Part shown: piece after piece, positions 53,876-62,228 of the stretch
Numbering within the stretch: position 1 is the stretch's first letter
How the letters are laid out: each line of letters starts with the position of its first letter
The notes under the pieces: model-generated
Databases searched by the model: none
What the model saw: the letters and a program-made list of their open reading frames with translations, nothing else
Told to the model about the DNA's origin: nothing
Position numbers and translations under genes: made by a program
Assembly: GCF_029633825.1 (NCBI RefSeq)
Contig: NZ_CP090642.1
Location: forward strand, 1,054,001-1,118,000
Source: Burkholderia contaminans
GTDB taxonomy: Bacteria; Pseudomonadota; Gammaproteobacteria; Burkholderiales; Burkholderiaceae
Direction: 5' to 3'
DNA: 64,000 bases

Positions 53876-56800
53876 ATGAAATCCTCATCCCTCGTCCCCC
53901 AGCCGCCCCTGAAACCCGTCATCGGTCATCTGATGGAGGTCCTCGGGCCGTCTCCACTTGCCAAGATGATGGATCTCGCGCGCAAGTACGGGCCGGTCTA
54001 CTGGTTCGAGGTGTTCGGCCAAGGTTACTACGTTGTCAGCGGACAAACACTCGTGAATGAAGTGTGTGACGAAAGCCGATTTCAGAAGTGCGTGCACCAG
54101 TCGCTGCTCGAACTCAGACCCGCGATCGGGGACGGGTTATTTACGGCATTCGGTGACGAACCGAACTGGGCCAAAGCGCATCGCGTGCTGATGCAGGCGT
54201 TCGGCCCGCTCAGTATCTGGTCGATGTTCGACAAGATGGTCGACATCGCCGACCAGATGTTTCTCCATTGGGAGCGGTTCGGCCCGGAGACGCCGGTCGA
54301 CGTGTCCGATCACATGACGCGACTGACGCTCGATACGATTGCCCTGTGTGCGTTCGATTGTCGTTTCAACAGCTTCTACCGTGAAGATCAGCATCCGTTT
54401 GTCGATGCCATGGTCAACACCCTCAGCGAGGCCGGAAAGCGCGAGCTGCGACCCAAACTGGTGTCGAAGCTGATGGTCAATCGCAGTCGAAAGTTCGACG
54501 CGGACATCGAAGTCATGCGATCGCTCGCGACCAAAATGATCGAGGACCGGCGCAAGCACCCGCACGACAGCGAAGCGTCGATGGACCTGCTCGACCGAAT
54601 GCTGAACGGCGTCGATCCGGTGACGGGAGAAAAACTCGATGACGAGAACATCGTCTTCCAGATGATTACCTTTCTCATCGCCGGACATGAAACGACCAGC
54701 GGGCTCCTGTCCTTTGCCACCTATTTCCTCCTCAAGAACCCGGACATCCTGCAAAAAGCACGGGATATGGTCGACGAGGTGGTGGGCAGCGAGACCCCGC
54801 GGATCGAGCATCTCGCACGACTTCGTTACATCGAACACATCCTCATGGAGACGTTGCGAATCTGGCCGACCGCACCGGCATTCGCCGTGTCGCCGCTCGC
54901 TGACACCACGTTCGGCGGCAAATATGCCGTTTCTCCCGACGACATCATCATGATCCTGACGCCCATGTTGCATCGGGATGTGAGCGTCTGGGGCGAGGAC
55001 GTCGAGGCGTTTCGTCCGGAGCGATTTGCGCCGGAGCATGCGGAGCAACTCCCGCCCAATGCATGGAAGCCCTTCGGCAATGGTGCGCGTGCCTGTATCG
55101 GCCGCCCTTTTGCGATGCAAGAAGCGCATCTCGTTCTGATCATGCTCCTTCAGCGATTCGATTTCTCTTTCGCCGATCCGGACTACGAGCTGGACGTCGC
55201 CGAAACGCTTACGCTGAAGCCGACCGGTTTCCGGATCAACGTGAAACCGCGGGCCCGAGGTGCGCTCAAAGTGCCCGATACGGCCGTTCGCGCCCGCTCG
55301 AGCGCGCAAAGCCCGAGCGTCGCGCCGGTTCAGTCGCTCCCTTCCGGCGAAGATGTGTCGACGATACTCGTGCTCTTCGGGGGAAATACGGGCTCCGCCG
55401 AATCCTTCGCAAGACGCATTGCAGGAGACGCGAGTCGTCACGGATTTCACGCCACGTGCGCTCCCCTCGACGATTTCGCGGGAAAACTCGACGGGTATCC
55501 TGCCCTCGTGATCGTCACCGCTTCCTACGAAGGACAGCCGCCGGACAACGCCAGGTCATTCGTCCCGTATGTCGAAGCACTCGGCGAAGGCGCGCTGGAC
55601 GGCGTCCATTTTTCGGTTCTCGGGTGCGGCAACAAACAATGGGCCCGGACATACCAGGCGATTCCCAAGCGAGTCGATGAAGCGCTCGAGAAGGCCGGCG
55701 CCACGAGAGTGCACGCTAGAGGCGAGCTCGATTCCGGTGGCGACTTCTTTGGTGAATTTGACAATTGGTACACCGAAATGTGGGACCGATTTGCAATCAG
55801 CGCCGGGAAGGAAGTGTCGACCGTGCAACATGGCGATACTGCATTGAAGGTCAGTTTCGCCGAGAATACCCGCGAAAAGTTGCTGAATTTCGGTGACATG
55901 GCACATGCATCCATCGTCGACAACAGGGAACTGGTTGATATCAGCGTAGCTGGCAGCCGCTCCAAAAAGCATATCGAACTGAAACTGCCGGACGAGATGA
56001 CCTATCGATCGGGAGATTACCTGGCCGTGCTGCCCCGCAACTCGAAAAACAACGTCGATCGCGTCTTGCGCCGGTTTCGCGTGAGCTGGGACACGCAGGT
56101 GGTGATTGAAGGAACGTCAAGTAATCCGCGCCTGCCGCTCGGCCAGCCAATCAGTTGTGGTGACCTGTTCTCGAGCTATGTCGAACTCGCCGTTCCTGCC
56201 ACCCGATCACAAGTATCCACCCTGGCCGATGCCACGCGCTGCCCTCCCGAGAAGGTCGAGCTCGAGCGCCTGAGCGCCGACGATTTCGAATGCGAGATCC
56301 TGGGAAAGCGGACAACCGTCATGGATCTGCTCGAACGCTTCGGATCCGTCGATCTGTCGCTCGACAAGTTCCTCGATATGCTGCCCGCGCTGAAAGCACG
56401 CCAGTATTCGATCTCGTCTTCCCCGCTTTGGAAAGCAGACCATGTCACGCTGACGGTGGCCGTGGTCGATGCTCCGGCACTCTCCGGCAATGGTCGCCAT
56501 GAAGGGGTGGCGTCGTCGTATCTCGCGCGACTCAACACGGGGGACAGCCTGTCCGTCGCAGTCAGGCCATCGAACGCACACTTTCGGCCACCCGCCGAAA
56601 CCGGTCTTCCGATGATTCTGATCTGTGCCGGTTCCGGTATCGCCCCATTCCGTGGCTTTCTGCAAGAGCGCGCACTACAGAAGCAGCAGGGGGAAAACGT
56701 CGGCAAGTCGTTGCTCTTCTTCGGCATCGATGATCCCGACGTCGACTTTCTTTATCGCGACGAACTCGACGAATGGGCGCGATTCGGTGTGGTCGAAGTG

Positions 56801-57067
56801 ATGCCGGCTTACTCGAATCGCCCGGAGGAAGGTGCCCGGTTCGTTCAGGACAAAGTCTGGCTGGAGCGCGAGAAGATCGCCGCACTGTTTGCGCAAGGCG
56901 CCACCGTCTTCGTCTGCGGGGATGGAAAGAATATGGCGCCTGCCGTACGCGCCACGCTTGCCCGCATTTATCAGGAGGCAACGGGAGCGAACGATGAAAT
57001 CGCCAGCGCGTGGATCGACACGATGGAGCGGGAGCATGGCAGATATGTTGCCGACGTGTTTGCGTGA
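53876..57067 (+). CDS. Self-sufficient P450 / NADPH-P450 reductase fusion, CYP102-like
   Basis: A 1,063-residue fusion, about the length of P450 BM3. The heme domain (about residues 1-460) has the oxygen-activation motif AGHETT at 269-274, the ExxR helix (ETLR) and the heme ligand Cys407 in FGNGARACIGRPFA. A linker leads to the FMN flavodoxin domain (LFGGNTGSAESFARRIA), then the FAD/NADPH domain with RQYSISSSPL, ILICAGSGIAPFRGFLQER and VFVCGDGKNMAP. Such enzymes hydroxylate medium and long fatty acids near the omega end using only NADPH and oxygen. The divergent TetR gene and convergent acyl-CoA ligase support a fatty-acid role. Cytoplasmic. Confidence 0.96.
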   Translation: MKSSSLVPQPPLKPVIGHLMEVLGPSPLAKMMDLARKYGPVYWFEVFGQGYYVVSGQTLVNEVCDESRFQKCVHQSLLELRPAIGDGLFTAFGDEPNWAKAHRVLMQAFGPLSIWSMFDKMVDIADQMFLHWERFGPETPVDVSDHMTRLTLDTIALCAFDCRFNSFYREDQHPFVDAMVNTLSEAGKRELRPKLVSKLMVNRSRKFDADIEVMRSLATKMIEDRRKHPHDSEASMDLLDRMLNGVDPVTGEKLDDENIVFQMITFLIAGHETTSGLLSFATYFLLKNPDILQKARDMVDEVVGSETPRIEHLARLRYIEHILMETLRIWPTAPAFAVSPLADTTFGGKYAVSPDDIIMILTPMLHRDVSVWGEDVEAFRPERFAPEHAEQLPPNAWKPFGNGARACIGRPFAMQEAHLVLIMLLQRFDFSFADPDYELDVAETLTLKPTGFRINVKPRARGALKVPDTAVRARSSAQSPSVAPVQSLPSGEDVSTILVLFGGNTGSAESFARRIAGDASRHGFHATCAPLDDFAGKLDGYPALVIVTASYEGQPPDNARSFVPYVEALGEGALDGVHFSVLGCGNKQWARTYQAIPKRVDEALEKAGATRVHARGELDSGGDFFGEFDNWYTEMWDRFAISAGKEVSTVQHGDTALKVSFAENTREKLLNFGDMAHASIVDNRELVDISVAGSRSKKHIELKLPDEMTYRSGDYLAVLPRNSKNNVDRVLRRFRVSWDTQVVIEGTSSNPRLPLGQPISCGDLFSSYVELAVPATRSQVSTLADATRCPPEKVELERLSADDFECEILGKRTTVMDLLERFGSVDLSLDKFLDMLPALKARQYSISSSPLWKADHVTLTVAVVDAPALSGNGRHEGVASSYLARLNTGDSLSVAVRPSNAHFRPPAETGLPMILICAGSGIAPFRGFLQERALQKQQGENVGKSLLFFGIDDPDVDFLYRDELDEWARFGVVEVMPAYSNRPEEGARFVQDKVWLEREKIAALFAQGATVFVCGDGKNMAPAVRATLARIYQEATGANDEIASAWIDTMEREHGRYVADVFA

Positions 57068-57303
57068 CGGCGAAGGGATCATGCCGGTTCCGGTTGCTTC
57101 AGACCTTTGACCGGCCCGGCCACCGCTTTCCGGAATCGATGCGACGAGGTCTTCGATTCCGGCCTGCACCTTGTGGCGCAAGCGCGCCTGATGTACCAGG
57201 CGCCGGCGCGCGACGGATTTTCTCCGTGATGCCGTTCGCGTGCCGGTCAGGAGACAGGTGATGCCGACCACTCGACCTTCCGGCATCACCTCGGTCGATC
57301 ACG

Positions 57304-58926
57304 TCAATGGTTCGACACCCGCAACTCGCGCCGAAGGATCTTCCCGACGTTGCTCTTTGGCAGGCTGTCGCGAAACTCGATGCTTTTCGGGCGCTTGTAA
57401 CCGGTCAGCTGGCCTTTACAGAACGCCATCAGGTCTTCGAACGTCAGCGCCGGATCTTTCCTGACCACGAACAGCTTGACGGCCTCTCCGGAATGCTCGT
57501 CGGGCACGCCGATCGCCGCGACCTCGTATACGCCGGGGTGGTTGGCGACGACCTCTTCGATCTCGTTCGGGTAGACGTTGAAACCGGACACGAGAATCAT
57601 GTCCTTCTTGCGGTCGACGATTCGCACGAAGCCCGCTTCGGAGATCGACGCGATGTCACCCGATCTGAAGAAGCCGTCCGCGGTCATCACCTTCGCGGTC
57701 TCGTCCGGCCGCTGCCAGTAACCCGCCATCACCTGCGGACCACGAATGCACAGCTCTCCGGCTTCGCCGGCCGGCAATTCGTTGCCGTCGTCGTCCCGGA
57801 TCGACACTTCCGTGGAGGGCAACGGCAAGCCGATGGTGCCGTTGAACTCACTACCGGTCACGGGATTGATCGCGACGCATGGTGATGTCTCGGACAGCCC
57901 GTATCCGTCGATGATCGGCGCGCCGGTCATCTCCTTCCAGCGCCTTGCGACGGCCTCTTGCGTGGCCATCCCGCCACCGCTGGCCACCAGCAGATTGGAG
58001 AAATCGAGGCGCGGAAATTCAGGATGATGGAGCATCGCGTTGAAGAGCGTGTTGACGCCCGGAAAGTTCGTGATTTTGTATCCGGCGAGCGACTTGATCA
58101 TCCCCCCGATGTCCCGCGGATTCGGCACCAGTACGGAAAGCGCACCCATGTGAATCGTCAACAGGCAGCAAACATTGAGCGCAAAGATGTGATAAAGCGG
58201 AAGTGCCGCCACCGTGATGAACTGCGTCACGTCAGGGCGCAAATCGCGAGCCGGTTTGAGCCAGACGTCCGACTGCAATACATTCGCGACGATGTTCCGA
58301 TGCAACAGCGTCGCGCCTTTCGACACCCCGGTTGTCCCGCCCGTATATTGGAGAAAAGCGACATCGTCCGGCGACTGGGAAGCCGGTATGAATTTGCTCC
58401 GACTTCCCTCCTCGATCGCGTCGTCAAATGCCGCATACGGGCTCGGCTTCTGTTCCGCGCCGGAAGCATTGCCCTGCGCGGCAACCAGAACATGCTTCAC
58501 CTGCGTGTGTGCAAGGATTGCATCCAGCGTTGCCGTGCAGCCGTCGAGAATGACGATCGCCTCGGCGCCACTGTCATTCAGCTGATGTTGCAGCTCGCGG
58601 GGCGTATAGAGCGGGTTGACGTTGACGACAACGTAGCCGGCGCGCAACACGGCACAAATCGAGATCGGGTACTGCAGCACATTCGGCATCATGATGGCGA
58701 CCCGCGCACCACGTTCGAGGCCGCGTGACTGCAGCCACGCGGCGAGTGCTCCAGACATCACGTCGAGCTCGCCATAGGTGATCTGCTTTCCATCGCACGC
58801 AAACGCCGGATTCGCGTGAAACCTGCTGAAGCTTCGTTCGATCAATGCACTGATGTTTCGATACTCGCCGGAATCAATCTCTGCCGGAACCCCCGGCGGA
58901 TAGGCATCAAGCCAGATCTTCTCCAT
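57304..58926 (-). CDS. Long-chain fatty-acid-CoA ligase, FadD-like (second copy)
   Basis: A 540-residue AMP-forming ligase, paralogue of the copy at 44209-45843. It shows VAFLQYTGGTTGVSKGATLL, GYGLSETSPCVAINPVT, FFRSGDIASISEAGFVRIVD and PKSNVGKILRREL with the catalytic Lys. The ATG at 58926 has GAGGAG eight bases upstream and opens MEKIWLDAYPPGVPAEID, the normal FadD start; an earlier in-frame start is rejected. It converges on the P450 gene, so the two may act on the same fatty acids, one hydroxylating and one activating. Confidence 0.93.
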   Translation of the reverse strand: MEKIWLDAYPPGVPAEIDSGEYRNISALIERSFSRFHANPAFACDGKQITYGELDVMSGALAAWLQSRGLERGARVAIMMPNVLQYPISICAVLRAGYVVVNVNPLYTPRELQHQLNDSGAEAIVILDGCTATLDAILAHTQVKHVLVAAQGNASGAEQKPSPYAAFDDAIEEGSRSKFIPASQSPDDVAFLQYTGGTTGVSKGATLLHRNIVANVLQSDVWLKPARDLRPDVTQFITVAALPLYHIFALNVCCLLTIHMGALSVLVPNPRDIGGMIKSLAGYKITNFPGVNTLFNAMLHHPEFPRLDFSNLLVASGGGMATQEAVARRWKEMTGAPIIDGYGLSETSPCVAINPVTGSEFNGTIGLPLPSTEVSIRDDDGNELPAGEAGELCIRGPQVMAGYWQRPDETAKVMTADGFFRSGDIASISEAGFVRIVDRKKDMILVSGFNVYPNEIEEVVANHPGVYEVAAIGVPDEHSGEAVKLFVVRKDPALTFEDLMAFCKGQLTGYKRPKSIEFRDSLPKSNVGKILRRELRVSNH

Positions 58927-59525
58927 ACCCAATCTCCTCTGTCCCGTTGAATAATTGCGCGACGCAAAAAACCTCATCACGTGCGTGAACGAGCTGGCGC
59001 GCCTCGAGTCACGCGAGCTTCATTCCGCGTCGAAACGATAGGGCTGCATAGTCGACCGATGGACAGTCAGTGGCGCCCAGGATCACGCTATCGGCATGCG
59101 GTTGACGTGCGACGTTCCCCATCTCGTTTGCTTCGTTAGCCGAAACGACTGAAATGTTGGTGGCTTCCGCCGCCCCCAGCCGCCATCGCACGCTGCCTGG
59201 CAGGCAAATTCATGCCTCCCGAGACGCATTTCCGAGTCAGGGGAGGCTATACACCAATTGGTCAATTGATGTGGTCATTTGACCATAATGGGAAAGACGC
59301 AGCAACTTGGTAGTTGCACGAGGCCGCGACTCGGGACCTGCCGATGCCAGACACGAACCGAACCACGGGCCATCGGTGTCGAAGTTCGTCGCTGTTGTTC
59401 GCGGCTTTCGTTTTTTCCCGCCAATCGGCGCGTGATGGGAAGCCGCGGTCGGCTTGCGCCCGCCACCGTGTTGCAACTGGCAAGCATGGCAAGGCCGGCC
59501 GCAAGAGAAGGCCCGGCTCTCTCGC
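58927..59525. other. Intergenic region with TGGTCA dyads
   Basis: No gene supported in 599 bp. A cluster TGGTCA (59259-59264), TGGTCA (59273-59278) and TGACCA (59280-59285 approximately) lies 330-360 bp upstream of the acyl-CoA ligase start; the last two form the dyad TGGTCATTTGACCA, which resembles FadR/GntR-type operators. A short minus-strand frame (59009-59191) ends with ADSVILGATDCPSVDYAA, faintly like the C-terminus of Asp/Glu racemases, possibly a gene fragment. Confidence 0.4.
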
Positions 59526-61973
59526 TCACTTCGCATGCCGGGGTTCGCCACCCACCGGCGCGGACGCTGAAGAAGCCGCCGACGGCGCATTCATGTACGC
59601 CGGCGCCGCCTTCGTCTTCTGTCGGGCACCAGGCGGCGGCGCGATCGGGCGCCGCTCCATGTCGGCCAGCATCTGCCCGCACGGCAACGGGCGGCTGCGG
59701 CCCGGCTGCAACAACGCGAGCAGACTGGCGAGCGGATTCAGCAAGCCCAGCCCGACCGCGGCACCGCCCCGCGCGATCAGTGCGCCCGCCTTCACCCCGA
59801 CGTGCGGTTGCTTGAAGGATCCGGTGACATACAGCGGCGAGCGGAGCGATATCACCCGGAATCCCTTGGTGTGGGGATGGATCGTCAGGTTCATGGTCTC
59901 GTCCCTCAGGTTCACGTTGCCGTCCATTGCGATCACCGCATCCTCGGTGTCGAGCGCGAATACGCGCGAGTCGAGCACGCCGTTGGTGGCCACGAAGTCG
60001 GCCGCGCCGCAGTTGATCTTGACGTCGCGTGTGCCGAACAGTTTCTCGTACACCACGTTGGCGACGTTCAGCCCCGCGGCTTCCATCAGCAAGAGGCTCA
60101 CCGTGCCATCGGTCACCAACGTCTTCACCTCTCCGTTGGACGTCGCGGCGAGCGCCGCCGGCGAATTGCCGGTGGCCGACAACGCGGCATCGCCGTTGAC
60201 CTCGCCGAGCGCCGTTTGCATCACCGGGAAGGTCGGGAACAGCTGCTTGAGTTTCAGATGGCGTGCCTGCAGCGTGAACCGCCCTTTGAGCGGTACGCCA
60301 CTGCCGTCCAGGTGGATGTTCGAAGCAAGCGTACCGCCCGCGACACCGAAGTTCAGCGGATTGAGCGTCAACACACCGTCCTGCATCACGATGTGGGTCG
60401 ACAGGTCGGTGATCGGCAGGCTCGCGGTCTTGACGATGCGCCGGCCAGTCAATCGAACGTCGGCGTCGATCTTCTTCCAGCGTTCCGTGCGAAATGTCTC
60501 GACCGGCAACGCCTTGTTCGCGGGCTGTGCGACCGCGGCGCCCCGCCGCGCCTTGCTGGCATTCGTGTCGGCGCCGATGAGCGGCGCAAGGTCGGAGAAC
60601 TGCAGCAACCTCGACTCCAGCGTACCGGATAACAACGGCCTCGGTTCGCGCGAGACGTACACCAGCGTGCCGCCGAGATCGCTGCCGCCGACGCGTCCCG
60701 TGAAGTTCTCGTACTTGAAAACGTTGCCTGACGCCCGGAACTGGCCGACCAGCCGGCCGTCGGTCGCATAAGGTGAAGTTTCGGGCAGCGTGATGCCCGT
60801 GACGTCATACAGCTTGGCCATGCTGGTGCCAGCAAGCCACAGCCGGAGGTCGACCGCGGCCAGGTGTGACGGGTCCGTCAGCGTGCCGACCAGCGCCAGG
60901 TGCGTATCACCAAAGTGCAAATCGGCCTGAACCGGAAACGGGCGTTGCGCGCCCTGCAGGTCCAGCAGGTTGCCGAGCTTGCCCGTGCCGGCGACCTTGC
61001 CCTTCTTGTAGATCCCCTTGACGGTCCAGCCAATCGCGTAAGTGCCGACACCGGTAGATGCCGCGGGCGCCGCACCCGCCGATGCATGCGATGCCGCCGA
61101 GGCCGCTGCGCCCGGTGCGGCAGTCGCGGGGGCGTTCGAACCCGCCGCCGGGCCTGATGCAGGCGGGGCGATTGCGGTGCCGGATGTCGCCGCTGCAGCA
61201 TGCGAAGCAGCGGCCAACGCTTGCGACGCCGCGGCCGATGCGCGTGACGCCGCTTCGACACCTGATGCAGGAACCGCCGGCTGCGCCGAACCCGCGTGCG
61301 CCTGGGCGGCAAGCTTCCTTTGACCTGCCGGCCCGACGGCCCGTGCCGATTCGTGGTGCGCCAACGCCTCCTGCTGTTTCATCACCGCGCCGAACGGAAT
61401 CGGCTGGCCAAGCGTGTTGATCACCGCGCTCAGATCGAATTGCTTCTGCTGGTCGTAGTAGCCGAGATTGCCTTGGGCAAACGCGATCTGATGCAGGTCG
61501 AGCGTCCATCGGCCCGACTGAGCGGGCTGCTTGAACTTGAACGTCCAGTTGGCTCGCCCGTCCTTCAGGCGTTCGAGGTCGACGGACGGATTGACCAGAT
61601 CGATTGCCGGGATCACGATGCGGCGCGCCATCAGCGGCAGCGCCTCGACCTCGAAACTGATCGCGTCCAGCGTGACGAAATACTTCGTGCGCGCCCAATC
61701 GGGGTTGGAGATCGTGACATTGCGCGCGATGAATCGCGGCCACGGCACCCAGGCGCGCCAGCCCCGCTCGCTCGCGGGCCGACGCCATCCGACATGCAGA
61801 TCGCCGTTGATGGCGAACTGCCGCCCGATCGCGTCCGACACCTTGTCGTCGATCCAGGGCCGGGCTCGATTCCAGTCGAACGTCACGATGACGATCACCA
61901 GCGCGGCCAGCGCCAGCGCGACGCTCACGGCAAGCCACGCGGCCGCCTTGCCGACGGTGTGGCCGTTGTGCAT
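59526..61973 (-). CDS. AsmA family envelope protein
   Basis: An 815-residue protein with one N-terminal membrane helix (AAWLAVSVALALAALVIVIV) and a long beta-rich periplasmic part. The opening FDWNRARPWIDDKVSDAIG with following FAINGDL is the AsmA start. The C-terminal third (VSLLLMEAAGLNVANVVYEK, INCGAADFVATNGVLDSRVF) is the AsmA-2-type region. A low-complexity Ala/Ser/Pro segment of about 80 residues (near 230-310) interrupts it. AsmA-like proteins are thought to help lipid transport between membranes. It is divergent from the PhoD gene, with 255 bp between them. Confidence 0.92.
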   Translation of the reverse strand: MHNGHTVGKAAAWLAVSVALALAALVIVIVTFDWNRARPWIDDKVSDAIGRQFAINGDLHVGWRRPASERGWRAWVPWPRFIARNVTISNPDWARTKYFVTLDAISFEVEALPLMARRIVIPAIDLVNPSVDLERLKDGRANWTFKFKQPAQSGRWTLDLHQIAFAQGNLGYYDQQKQFDLSAVINTLGQPIPFGAVMKQQEALAHHESARAVGPAGQRKLAAQAHAGSAQPAVPASGVEAASRASAAASQALAAASHAAAATSGTAIAPPASGPAAGSNAPATAAPGAAASAASHASAGAAPAASTGVGTYAIGWTVKGIYKKGKVAGTGKLGNLLDLQGAQRPFPVQADLHFGDTHLALVGTLTDPSHLAAVDLRLWLAGTSMAKLYDVTGITLPETSPYATDGRLVGQFRASGNVFKYENFTGRVGGSDLGGTLVYVSREPRPLLSGTLESRLLQFSDLAPLIGADTNASKARRGAAVAQPANKALPVETFRTERWKKIDADVRLTGRRIVKTASLPITDLSTHIVMQDGVLTLNPLNFGVAGGTLASNIHLDGSGVPLKGRFTLQARHLKLKQLFPTFPVMQTALGEVNGDAALSATGNSPAALAATSNGEVKTLVTDGTVSLLLMEAAGLNVANVVYEKLFGTRDVKINCGAADFVATNGVLDSRVFALDTEDAVIAMDGNVNLRDETMNLTIHPHTKGFRVISLRSPLYVTGSFKQPHVGVKAGALIARGGAAVGLGLLNPLASLLALLQPGRSRPLPCGQMLADMERRPIAPPPGARQKTKAAPAYMNAPSAASSASAPVGGEPRHAK

Positions 61974-62228
61974 TGCTCATTCCCCCAGTTTGCTGCCCGG
62001 TATCCAGCAATGCGCGTTCCTGAACACGGAGGCCTTCCGCCGGACGGCGTGCGGGAATTCGAAATGGGGTTCTCACGACTTTCCAGCCGCCGATCTTCGC
62101 AGTAACGTTCCGGATCGACTGCTCCGCCTGCCGCGCGCTGCGGGAGGCAGCGGCAAGCCTGACGGGCGTGAGAAGCGCACGCCTGCTGCAGCGCACCCCG
62201 TCTCCCGGGATGTCGATCGGGAGGACCA

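Noticed and set aside
59009..59191. Possible Asp/Glu racemase C-terminal fragment
   Set aside because: Resemblance limited to one short motif, with no supporting upstream sequence.
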